This document shows, piece by piece, positions 22,002 through 30,097 of a DNA stretch of 45,992 nt. The notes below the pieces were generated by a model. That model saw nothing but the letters and a program-made list of their open reading frames with translations. It made no database searches and was not told the DNA's origin. A program made the translations under genes and the position numbers. Numbering within the stretch: position 1 is the stretch's first letter; the number at the start of each line of letters is the position of its first letter. Origin of the DNA: Nitrospirota bacterium (GTDB lineage: Bacteria; Nitrospirota; Thermodesulfovibrionia; Thermodesulfovibrionales; Magnetobacteriaceae); NCBI GenBank assembly GCA_015233895.1, contig JADFXG010000024.1:1-45992 (forward strand), written 5' to 3'.

Positions 22002-23968
22002 ATGGAAAATAATTGGGACCCTTTAGACACAGAACTGGCTGCAGAAAGTTTAGCTGCCACGCTTAAGCGGCAAATAAAAAACATTTTAGATTCATATACC
22101 GGTTGGTATGACTTGTTTTGTGAGTTGATCCAAAACGCACTTGATGCTGTAGATCAGATGAGGAGATTATCAAGAAGTAGTGACTATAAGCCGTCAATTT
22201 ATATTATGATAGATTTGAAAGAAAATCTGCTTTGCGTTACAGATAATGGGATAGGCTTTACAGAAGACCAATTCAAAGGGTTTTTAGCTCCAAATGTTTC
22301 ATATAAAAAAGGTGATAACCGCGGAAGTAAGGGTGTTGGAGCTACATACATTGCATATGGATTTAATTATTTGCAATTTGGGACTAAAACTTCAGATTTT
22401 TCATTTCTGGGCACCTTACAGAGTGCCAGAGAGTGGGTCGAGGATTCAAGCGGCACTATTATTAGACCGAAAGTCCTAAAAGTAAACGATTCTTTACACG
22501 AATGTTTTAGAGATATTGATCAAGGCTCAACTTTTGTTTAAAGCTGACAGGTCAGAAAATAAGACCCAAGAATTTTGCATACATACACGCAAAAGATGCG
22601 GCGCAATGGTCAATGGTTTTACGAATAAAAACACCATTAGGTGGAGTTTATTTTAACGAAGAATATACACATCCTTTATGTTATATAAAAGTAATTGACG
22701 GCAATGGACACATCAGCGAAGAAACGCTAGAAAAATGCGAATATCCATACCCACATAAGCTTATATCAACATGTAAATCATATAATGATATTAAGAAAAA
22801 GAAACAAGAGCTTTTGGATAAAGGAAAAGATTCAGCAGATTTGCCAGATAGCTTTAAGCAGTTAAATGGAGTTTATAATTATTGGACCAATAATGACTTA
22901 ACAACAGCATTATTTGAATCGGCATTTGAAAAAGAAGACTATGCAACTATTAAAAAGCATAAAATCTCTTGCTACGGATTTATTTGTTATACTACTGATA
23001 TTTGGGATAAAATCAATGACGAAAGATTAAATTTGCGTAAGAAAAATAAAATATTAAGGGGTGGTTTGCAAATAGCAACAAAGAACATGCCGCAGGGAGA
23101 ATTGATAGAAATAAGCTTAGCAAGATATACTTATTTAAAAGATTTAACTTTAGTAATTGTACATTTTGACGATACTGTCCCTGATTTAGGCAGAAAGGGA
23201 TTCCAACCTGAGCTTGTTCAAATAGCACAAAAAATATCAGCTCAAATAATCAACTTGTTTGCAAAGATAAAGCGAAGCAATTTGAAAGAATCAACAGGTG
23301 CGGCAGTGAGTATTAGCGCAGAAAAAGAAATTTATGACTGGATAAAAGAACAAGAAGAACATGCTAATAAACATCCTCTTGTTATTAAGCGTGAAGATGT
23401 GTTTTTACCAACCAAGAACCCATCGTTGACGTCTGAACCATTAGTTGAGCAGGATGTTATAGTATTGTTTAGTCAGTTGCTTGCAGGTGGTGTAATAAGA
23501 GGAATTAAACTAATGGCTACGAGTCAATATAAACAATACGATGGAATTTATAAGGTGTTTATTACAAACCCTTTTGAACATCATATTTATGACAAGTCTA
23601 AAAACCCTCTTGGCATCGACAAGACATCGATTAGAGATGAATTGGAATCAAAACCAAAGATTATAGAGTATAAATATTCATTTGATGGATTGATCGATGA
23701 TTTCGATAGCAATGAAAAAGAACAAAAAGATGTTGACCTTGTAGTTGCTTGGGCAATGGGTAGTAAATGGAAACATAGGTATTCAATCACGAGTTTATTA
23801 CACTTCGATAATGTACAGCATCGGCAGTTTCATGGCGCTACTCACCTAATAAAAACTCTTTCAACTAGAGACAAAGCTTTCACTGCAATTATCCTTTCAG
23901 AATTAATTGCCTACATAAATGATCCAAACGGAGTCCAACAATTCCATAATGGTGAATATTCAGATTAA
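22002..23968 (+). pseudogene. Frameshifted GHKL (Hsp90-like) ATPase gene, possibly defence-related
   Basis: Two open frames, 22002-22541 and 22613-23968, encode consecutive parts of one protein. The first holds a GHKL ATPase site: FCELIQNALDAVDQ (E41, N45), VTDNGIGF (81-85) and SKGVGATYIAYG. At 22539 it hits a TAA, yet the second frame stays open from just before that point (KLTGQKIRPKNFAYIHAKD...) and continues the protein for over 450 residues. The far C-terminus (IIEYKYSFDGLIDDF ... DVDLVVAW) could be a nuclease-like domain. The gene looks AT-richer than its neighbours, as expected for a transferred gene. It may be inactive, or the shift may be a sequence error or programmed. Confidence 0.7.
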
Positions 23969-23996
23969 CGACTTTATATTAGATTAATATACCAAC

Positions 23997-24254
23997 TTGA
24001 GACCGTTGCAAAATTCCCAAAATGGGGGAAAAGTATTTCCCAATTAATACCGAGTAGCAGCCTAAAATATAATAATGATGAGATTACCACGTCGCTATCG
24101 CTCCTCGTAATGACGGATAGGTACACCCACGCACAGCCCACGCCGTCATTGCGAACCCCCGCAGGGGGTGTGGCAATCTCATCCTTTTTCTATAACATTT
24201 TGTTATATTTTTGAACTCAACTTTGGTGTTATAATATTTTTGCAACGGTCTCAA
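23997..24254. mobile_element. Nested MITE-like element, 258 bp
   Basis: Perfect 17-bp terminal inverted repeats (ttgagaccgttgcaaaa at 23997-24013, its complement at 24238-24254) bound the element. Inside is a second inverted repeat: gatgagattaccac (24077-24090) pairs with gtggcaatctcatc (24170-24183) with one mismatch, and taatgacgg pairs with ccgtcattg. It encodes no protein. It lies just after the broken GHKL ATPase gene. No target-site duplication is obvious. Confidence 0.75.
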
Positions 24255-24482
24255 ATTGTTTTCAGAAAGCGATGTATGATAAAAAGGTGTGTAGAAAAAT
24301 GACTCAGGCGGTGAAAGTAAAGAAATGTAGGGACAGGAAAGTAGAGACAGCTACCGGTTTATTAGATACATCTGTCGAACTACGTCACACAAGGCTGGTT
24401 TCATATCTTGACTTAGAAGGATAAGGAAACAGGCTATTTTTTAGTTACGACATATACTCTCTATAATGCTGTCCCCTCTCTC

Positions 24483-24511
24483 AATAGACAAAATATACCA
24501 TTTTGTCTATT
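24483..24511. repeat. Perfect 12-bp inverted repeat
   Basis: AATAGACAAAAT and ATTTTGTCTATT surround a 5-base spacer. It could be an operator, a hairpin or part of an eroded mobile element. There is no gene close enough to decide. Confidence 0.7.
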
Positions 24512-24644
24512 GTCCGAAATGCCGTATCAGAATTGACGCAGGTTTGCGAGGTGCTCAGACAACTAAACACTGGACAAAACGATGGATAAGCGCAAACACC
24601 TTTACCGGCCTTGAAGCGGGCTCTGTTAAAAAAACAATAAGGAA

Positions 24645-24661
24645 TCGGGCACCATGCCCGA
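24645..24661. repeat. Short GC-rich hairpin
   Basis: TCGGGCA and TGCCCGA form a perfect 7-bp stem with a cca loop. No T-run follows, so it is not a typical terminator. Confidence 0.5.
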
Positions 24662-24786
24662 ACAAATTAAATTTGCTCCGTTACGCCTGGATTTGCTGAT
24701 CACCTGAACTGGCGCAAATAACTGAAGCAATTTTTTAAAAAAACATTAATGAGTTTTGGTTACAAAGGAAAATGAAAATTATCACT

Positions 24787-24860
24787 GTAGGGGCGTACCC
24801 CTGTGTACGCCCAATAATGCCAGAAATAATAACTGGGCAGGCACAGGGGCCTGCCCCTAC
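24787..24860. repeat. Dispersed palindromic repeat, copy 2
   Basis: It begins gtaggggcgtaccc and ends ctgcccctac, with internal arms gggcgtac and gtacgccc. From taataactgggcaggcacag onward it is almost identical to the copy at 1903-1974. Two copies in 46 kb suggest a frequent genome-wide repeat. Confidence 0.75.
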
Positions 24861-25241
24861 AAAAAACTTTTATTCCGCCGGAGTTAGTAATGACAAAGTA
24901 TTTTCAGGTGAAAAGTTGACATTTATTTAACTGAAAGCTACTCTTTCTAAGGCGACTACGGACTTTTTCTTATTCATTCGATTTGCTGTTGCAACTGATT
25001 TAACGTTGTGCGTTTATTGCAAATACCCGGTTTTTTCTATGCTCTCATGAATTGACTTCATTATCAAGTTTTTTCGTTAATTTTTAAAAATCCCTCTTTC
25101 CCTTGTCTTAACTCTATATGTTATAATTACTGTGGTTCCGCTGACGTATTGGTGTGCGTCAGGTTTATGTATGAGAAAGAAGCATGTGAGAAGTTGAAAA
25201 CAGATAGATTTAACTTGAAAAATCAACATATAGGAGGCAGC

Positions 25242-26447
25242 ATGCATCAGAGGTTGTTAGCAGTTGTTTTAGCAGGCGGGGAGGGGAGACGGTTGTTTCC
25301 GCTTACGGCCATTAGATCGAAGCCATCGGTGCCTTTTGGCGGAAGATACAGAATCGTGGATTTCGTACTGAGTAACATGATAAATTCCGGTATTTACTCT
25401 ACATACCTTTTGGTGCAATATAAGTCTCAGTCTTTGATTAAACATGTGCAGGAAAACTGGAGTCAAACCTCTGTCTCAAAAGACCAGTTTATTACAATAG
25501 TGCCCCCTCAGATGCGAAAAGGACTTGAGTGGTTTCAGGGTACTGCAGACGCCGTTTTGCAAAACGTAAACCTCATCCAGCAGTACAATCCAACACATGT
25601 TGTCATATTTGGTGCCGACCACATCTACAGGATGGATATAAGCCAGATGCTGGACTTTCATATTAACTCAAACGCTAAAGTAACAGTGGCATCACGTCCG
25701 GTGCCTATTGAGGAGGCCTCAGCTTTTGGTGTTATCAAGACCGCTCCGGATGGTAAAATCGAGAGGTTTGAGGAAAAGCCTAAAAACCCGTCACCTATGC
25801 CCGGAGACCCCACAAAAGCGTATATTTCAATGGGAAATTATATTTTTAACACCGACACACTTATTGAATCTCTGGCAGAAGCTCAAAAAAGAAACGAAAA
25901 CGATTTCGGGAGCCATATTTTGCCACATCTGGTTAATAAGGTTAATCTCTACTCATACGATTTTTCACAAAACGTAATTCCCGGTACCGCTCCCTGCGAG
26001 GAGATTGGCTACTGGCGCGATGTCGGGACAATAAAAGCCTTCTGGGAGGCCCACATGGATATGCTTGGTGAAAACCCTGTATTTGATATATCAAATACCA
26101 AATGGCCGATACGCCCAGAGCTTTCTTTAGTGCCCTCGGCTAAGATTATTAGCGGTAACATTGAAAACTCCTTTATCTCAAACGGGGTTACGATAAAAGG
26201 CGCAGTTATTAAACACTCCTTCATAAGAAGCAGTGTGACGATTGAAGATGGCGTTGAGATAACTGATTCCATAATTTTAGAAAATGTACATCTTAAAAAA
26301 GGCTGCAAACTCAACAAAGTCATAATAGATAAGGGCAACATAATAGGGGAGGGTGAAAAACTCGGATTTGACAAAAACAAGGACAGATTTAAAATGCACA
26401 TAGATGAGTGCGGTATAGGTATTTTGCCTAAGACTGGATCAATTTAA
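25242..26447 (+). CDS. glgC: Glucose-1-phosphate adenylyltransferase
   Basis: The 401-residue product begins MHQRLLAVVLAGGEGRRLFPL, with the nucleotidyltransferase motif and SKPSVPFGGRYRIVDFVLSN. GADHIYRMD, FEEKP and a C-terminal left-handed beta-helix (SFISNGVTIKGAVIKHSF...) complete the GlgC family pattern. It makes ADP-glucose for glycogen or trehalose. The start at 25242 is chosen because AGGAGG lies 5 bp upstream; an in-frame frame from 25149 has no site and is not conserved. It is the first gene of a plus-strand series reaching 31400. Confidence 0.93.
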   Translation: MHQRLLAVVLAGGEGRRLFPLTAIRSKPSVPFGGRYRIVDFVLSNMINSGIYSTYLLVQYKSQSLIKHVQENWSQTSVSKDQFITIVPPQMRKGLEWFQGTADAVLQNVNLIQQYNPTHVVIFGADHIYRMDISQMLDFHINSNAKVTVASRPVPIEEASAFGVIKTAPDGKIERFEEKPKNPSPMPGDPTKAYISMGNYIFNTDTLIESLAEAQKRNENDFGSHILPHLVNKVNLYSYDFSQNVIPGTAPCEEIGYWRDVGTIKAFWEAHMDMLGENPVFDISNTKWPIRPELSLVPSAKIISGNIENSFISNGVTIKGAVIKHSFIRSSVTIEDGVEITDSIILENVHLKKGCKLNKVIIDKGNIIGEGEKLGFDKNKDRFKMHIDECGIGILPKTGSI

Positions 26448-26450
26448 CTC

Positions 26451-26888
26451 ATGACAGTTATTAACGAAACCCTGACCTTTAGCACAAGAGGGCGTTGTGA
26501 TTTAATAAACATAACCGAGCATGTCGCAGATGTATTAACCCGCTCTGGCATCAGACAGGGCACTGTCACGGTGTTTGTAGTGGGCTCAACTGCCGGTATA
26601 ACCACCTTTGAGTACGAGCCGGGGTTAATTAAGGATATGACGGATTTGTATGAAAAAATAGCGCCCTCAAAGTCCTCATACTCTCATGATGCCACATGGG
26701 GGGATGCCAATGGGTTTAGCCACATACGGGCTGCTTTTACCGGTCCCTCTCTGACCATCCCGTTTGAGGACGGCTCCATGTATCTGGGCACGTGGCAGCA
26801 AATAGTACTTGCCGACTTTGACAACAGACCAAGAAACAGAAGCATTGTTGTAAATATAATTGGCAATTCCCCTAAAGGGGATGCGTAA
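26451..26888 (+). CDS. yjbQ: YjbQ/UPF0047 family protein
   Basis: The 145-residue protein matches the YjbQ family along its length: RCDLINITEHV, GTVTVFVVGSTAGITTFEYEPG, HDATWGDANGFSHIRAA, and YLGTWQQIVLADFDNRPRNR. The conserved His/Asp/Glu residues of the putative active site are present. Family members can replace thiamine phosphate synthase weakly in E. coli, but the true role is unknown. It starts 3 bp after glgC, so the two share a transcript. Confidence 0.88.
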   Translation: MTVINETLTFSTRGRCDLINITEHVADVLTRSGIRQGTVTVFVVGSTAGITTFEYEPGLIKDMTDLYEKIAPSKSSYSHDATWGDANGFSHIRAAFTGPSLTIPFEDGSMYLGTWQQIVLADFDNRPRNRSIVVNIIGNSPKGDA

Positions 26889-26902
26889 AGGAGGAATAAG
26901 AA

Positions 26903-27172
26903 ATGGATGTTTCAGTAGTAAAACCAGATGAGAAAGAGCTAAAACAACTTGGTGTTAAGAGCTGGCCGATATGGAGCAAGGAGGCTTCAAAATTTGACTG
27001 GTCTTACGACAGCACGGAGGAGTGCTACATTTTAGAGGGAAAAGTGGAGGTTGTAACAAAAGACGGGAAAAAAGTTGAGTTTGGAAAAGGTGATTTCGTT
27101 ACTTTTCCAAAAGGACTTGCCTGCACGTGGGACATTAAAGAAGCCGTAAGGAAACACTATAATTTTAAGTAG
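26903..27172 (+). CDS. Small cupin-fold protein (DUF861/Cupin_3 type)
   Basis: The 89-residue protein is a single cupin barrel of the DUF861 type: GVKSWPIWSKEASKFDWSYDSTEECYILEGKVEVVTKDGKKVEFGKGDFVTFPKGLACTWDI in outline (residues about 17-78). The usual histidine of the first cupin motif is replaced in EECYILEG, so metal binding is uncertain. A ribosome binding site (AAAGGAGG) lies upstream. Its place between yjbQ and neuB suggests a carbohydrate-linked or storage-related role, which remains a guess. Confidence 0.8.
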   Translation: MDVSVVKPDEKELKQLGVKSWPIWSKEASKFDWSYDSTEECYILEGKVEVVTKDGKKVEFGKGDFVTFPKGLACTWDIKEAVRKHYNFK

Positions 27173-27206
27173 TGTCTTTAAAGTATTTGTAATAGCCGAA
27201 ATAGGG

Positions 27207-28172
27207 ATGAACCATGACGGGTCATTTGGACAGGCTAAGGCAATTATAGACAGTGCCAGCGGCTGCGGCGTTGATGCAGTTAAGTTTCAAACCCATATTT
27301 TTGAGGCCGAAAGCCTCCCCGATGCTCCAGCCCCGGAGTATTTTAAGTCCGAATCAAGAAAAGACTTTTTTGAAAGAACATCTTTTACCATGGATGAGTG
27401 GAAAGCACTTAAAACACATGCTAAATCCATAGGACTTGTCTTTATCTCGTCTCCGTTTTCCCTTGAAGCTATTGATTTACTTGAAGAGATCGGAGTTGAA
27501 CAATATAAAATCCCCTCCGGTGAGGTTTCTAACACTCCACTTCTTGAAAAAGCGGCAAAAACCGGTAAGAGAATACTTCTTTCATCCGGAATGAGCTGTT
27601 GGGAGGAGTTAGACAGGGCGGTTAATGCTATCATAAAATTTAACAATAACCTGACTGTCCTTCAGTGCACCTCGTCGTATCCATGCGGTTATGATGAGGT
27701 TGGTCTAAATTTAATCACAGAGATTACAAAACGTTACGGCCATCCTGCGGGACTTTCTGACCACACACAAACCATATACGCTTCACTGGCAGCGGTGGCT
27801 ATGGGAGCCACTGTGATAGAGAGGCATTTTACACTAAGTAAAGAGATGTACGGGCCTGATGCCAGGTTTTCCCTTGAACCAGCACAGATGAGATCTCTTG
27901 TTGAGGGCATACGGGCAATAGAGATTATGCTTAACACAAGGGTGGATAAAGATGAAAGAGCCAGAGGGCTTGGTAAAATGAAAATAATTTTTGAAAAGAG
28001 CATTGTAGCCGCTTGTGATATGCCAGAGGGCAGTGTGCTATCTTTAGAAAATATGGCATTTAAAAAGCCAGGTGATGGAATCCCTGCGGCACAGTACGAA
28101 TCAGTTGCAGGCAGAAAATTAATCAGAGCGGTAAAAAAGAATCACAAATTCGCACTTGAGGATTTTAACTAA
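27207..28172 (+). CDS. neuB: N-acetylneuraminate/legionaminate synthase family protein
   Basis: The protein is a NeuB-type synthase, which joins phosphoenolpyruvate to an N-acetylhexosamine to make a nonulosonic acid. GVDAVKFQTHIFEAESLP, YKIPSGEVSNTPLLE, VLQCTSSYPCG, GLSDHT and a C-terminal SAF (antifreeze-like) domain (SIVAACDMPEGSVLSLENM) are present. The coordinates begin at the first ATG, but the conserved strand VFVIAEIG lies in frame upstream, and no ATG, GTG or TTG precedes it before a stop at 27147. A GTG at 27172 would give MSLKVFVIAE if one base were added in the ctttaaag stretch. So the start is either frameshifted, mis-sequenced or non-canonical. Confidence 0.85.
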   Translation: MNHDGSFGQAKAIIDSASGCGVDAVKFQTHIFEAESLPDAPAPEYFKSESRKDFFERTSFTMDEWKALKTHAKSIGLVFISSPFSLEAIDLLEEIGVEQYKIPSGEVSNTPLLEKAAKTGKRILLSSGMSCWEELDRAVNAIIKFNNNLTVLQCTSSYPCGYDEVGLNLITEITKRYGHPAGLSDHTQTIYASLAAVAMGATVIERHFTLSKEMYGPDARFSLEPAQMRSLVEGIRAIEIMLNTRVDKDERARGLGKMKIIFEKSIVAACDMPEGSVLSLENMAFKKPGDGIPAAQYESVAGRKLIRAVKKNHKFALEDFN

Positions 28173-28174
28173 AT

Positions 28175-29362
28175 ATGGCAAAACGAAAAATAGCCGTAGT
28201 ATTGGGTTCAAGAGCAAACTATGCCAGCATAAAGTCTGTGCTGAGGGAGTTGAAAAACAAAAATCAGGTTGAGCTTCAGATTTACCTTGGCGCTTCGGCG
28301 CTTTTAGATAAGTACGGAAAAATAGAGCCAATTCTTGAGGCTGACGGTCTTAGCGTTAACGACAGGTTTTATATGTTGATTGAGGGCGAGACCCCTGAGA
28401 CTATGGCAATGTCAACCGGCCTTGGCATAATAAAACTCTCCGGCATATTTCAAAATAACCGACCCGATGTAGTCGTAACCGTTGGGGATCGATTTGAAAC
28501 CATGTCAACCGCCATATCTGCCGCCTATTTGAACATTCATCTGGCGCACACAATGGGTGGTGAGGTCTCAGGCACAATAGATGAATCCATACGGCATGCG
28601 GTTACAAAGTTTGCCCACATACATTTTCCGGCTAATGAAAAAGCCGCAGAAAGAATAAGAAAAATGGGAGAGAACCCTGCTCATATATTTGTCACCGGCT
28701 GTCCGCGTATAGACGTTGTTAAGGAAATTATTGACGCTAACAGAGCCGGAGAGGGTATTGAGGAGGAGTCTTTCTGGGAAAAATATAAGGGTGTGGGAGG
28801 ATTCTTTTCACTCAAACGCGAGAAATTCCTCCTTGTCATGCAGCATCCGGTAACGACTGAGTTTGAAGCAAACAGAAGACATATGTCTGAAACATTATCG
28901 GCTTTACAGAAACTTAAGATGCCTGTAATAATGCTTTGGCCAAACGCTGACGCTGGCTCTGATGAAATCTCAAAAGAAATCAGAACATTCCGGGAAAAAC
29001 ATAAAACTGACGATTGGCTGCATCTATTTAAGAATCTTCCTATGGACATTTTTATAAGACTTATGGATTCATGCGCTTGCATGTTGGGAAATTCAAGCAG
29101 TGCTATACGGGAGGGCGCAATTGTGGGAGTTCCTGCGGTAAATATAGGTTCAAGGCAGTCAGGCAGATGCAGAGGTTTAAATATTATTGATGTTGACTAT
29201 AATGCAGGGGAGATTTTTGAGGCAGTTAAGGCACAGTTAAGTAACGGCAAATACCCTGCCGACAATCTGTATGGCGATGGAAATGCAGGGACTGAAATAG
29301 CAAAAGTGTTATCGGAAACTGATTTAACAAACATTCCTGTACAGAAAAAAATAATGTACTGA
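28175..29362 (+). CDS. neuC: Hydrolysing UDP-N-acetylglucosamine 2-epimerase family (NeuC/LegG)
   Basis: The 395-residue protein starts KIAVVLGSRANYASIKSVL, as in NeuC-type hydrolysing epimerases. VTVGDRFETMSTAISA, LAHTMGGEVSGTIDESIRHAVTKFAHIHF, VTGCPRID, VMQHPVTTE and GNSSSAIREG fit the GT-B catalytic fold. It would release ManNAc, or the legionaminate precursor, from the UDP-sugar to feed NeuB. It begins 2 bp after neuB. Distinguishing NeuC from LegG by eye is not possible. Confidence 0.9.
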   Translation: MAKRKIAVVLGSRANYASIKSVLRELKNKNQVELQIYLGASALLDKYGKIEPILEADGLSVNDRFYMLIEGETPETMAMSTGLGIIKLSGIFQNNRPDVVVTVGDRFETMSTAISAAYLNIHLAHTMGGEVSGTIDESIRHAVTKFAHIHFPANEKAAERIRKMGENPAHIFVTGCPRIDVVKEIIDANRAGEGIEEESFWEKYKGVGGFFSLKREKFLLVMQHPVTTEFEANRRHMSETLSALQKLKMPVIMLWPNADAGSDEISKEIRTFREKHKTDDWLHLFKNLPMDIFIRLMDSCACMLGNSSSAIREGAIVGVPAVNIGSRQSGRCRGLNIIDVDYNAGEIFEAVKAQLSNGKYPADNLYGDGNAGTEIAKVLSETDLTNIPVQKKIMY

Positions 29363-29377
29363 AAGGCTGCGAAAAAA

Positions 29378-30097
29378 ATGGAAGTACTTGCCATAATTCC
29401 TGCCAGAGGGGGTTCAAAGGGAATACCAGGAAAAAACCTGAGACCATTGTATGGAAAACCTCTTATACATTATACGTTAGAAGCGATAAGGAAAAGCAAA
29501 ACCATTACTAAAGCAATCCTTACCACAGACAGTGATGAAATTATGGCGGCCTCAAGGGATTTTTCAAAGATTGAGATCCCCTTTAAGAGGCCCCCTGAGC
29601 TTGCCCGTGACAATACCCCTATGCTGCCTGTTGTCACACATGCAGTGGAATTTTTAAAAAACTCTCAAAATTACCGTCCCGACTATATTGTGCTCTTACA
29701 GCCGACATCTCCGCTAAGAACCCACATTCATATTGATGAAGCGCTGCAACTTCTTTTGATGCACAATGAGGCCGACTCTGTCGTAAGTGTAGTGGAATTA
29801 CCGCACAATTGTAATCCGTTTTCTATTATGAAATATGACGGAAAATATCTTCAACCGTTTATGCAATACGATGAGAGTAAGAATCTGCGACAGTTAAAAC
29901 CCCGCTTTTATGCTCGTAACGGGGCTGCCATTTATGCATCTACTTATGAGTGCCTGATGGTAAAAAAGAGTTTCTATGGAGATACCGTGCTGCCGTATTT
30001 TATGAAAAAAGAAGACAGTATTGATATTGACGATCAGTTTGATTTTAAGACAGCAGAGTTTTTAATTTCACAAAGGGCGAATAACTTTGCCAGTTAA
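29378..30097 (+). CDS. neuA: CMP-nonulosonic acid synthetase (acylneuraminate cytidylyltransferase)
   Basis: The 239-residue protein opens LAIIPARGGSKGIPGKNLRPL, the cytidylyltransferase signature. TTDSDEIM, RPPELARDNTP, LLQPTSPLRT and DQFDFKTAEFL complete the family pattern. It activates the sugar made by NeuB as a CMP-sugar for transfer. It lies 15 bp after neuC and overlaps the glycosyltransferase gene by 11 bp. Confidence 0.92.
   Translation: MEVLAIIPARGGSKGIPGKNLRPLYGKPLIHYTLEAIRKSKTITKAILTTDSDEIMAASRDFSKIEIPFKRPPELARDNTPMLPVVTHAVEFLKNSQNYRPDYIVLLQPTSPLRTHIHIDEALQLLLMHNEADSVVSVVELPHNCNPFSIMKYDGKYLQPFMQYDESKNLRQLKPRFYARNGAAIYASTYECLMVKKSFYGDTVLPYFMKKEDSIDIDDQFDFKTAEFLISQRANNFAS

Larger units (their letters stand above)
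24255..25241. other. Gene-poor stretch with palindromes before glgC
   Basis: About 990 bp hold no gene I can support. There is a perfect 12-bp inverted repeat at 24483-24511, a 7-bp GC-rich hairpin at 24645-24661 and a dispersed repeat copy at 24787-24860. A 50-residue frame (24272-24424) and a 77-residue frame (24466-24699) lack ribosome binding sites and family resemblance. A TATAAT at 25122-25127 may be the -10 box for glgC, but no -35 box lies at the right distance. Confidence 0.5.

Noticed and set aside
22525-22545. Programmed -1 frameshift in the GHKL ATPase gene
   Set aside because: The bases at the join (ACT TTT GTT TAA) do not form a standard X-XXY-YYZ slippery heptamer in the zero frame, so mutation or sequence error is more likely.
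24272-24424. 50-residue plus-strand open frame starting MYDKKVCRKM
   Set aside because: It lacks a ribosome binding site, begins just outside a MITE-like element and resembles nothing I recognise.
24466-24699. 77-residue plus-strand open frame
   Set aside because: It spans two perfect hairpins, has no ribosome binding site and no protein-like conservation that I can see.
25103-25127. Sigma70 promoter for glgC
   Set aside because: TATAAT is present, but the only -35-like TTGTCT is 13 bp away, which is too close.
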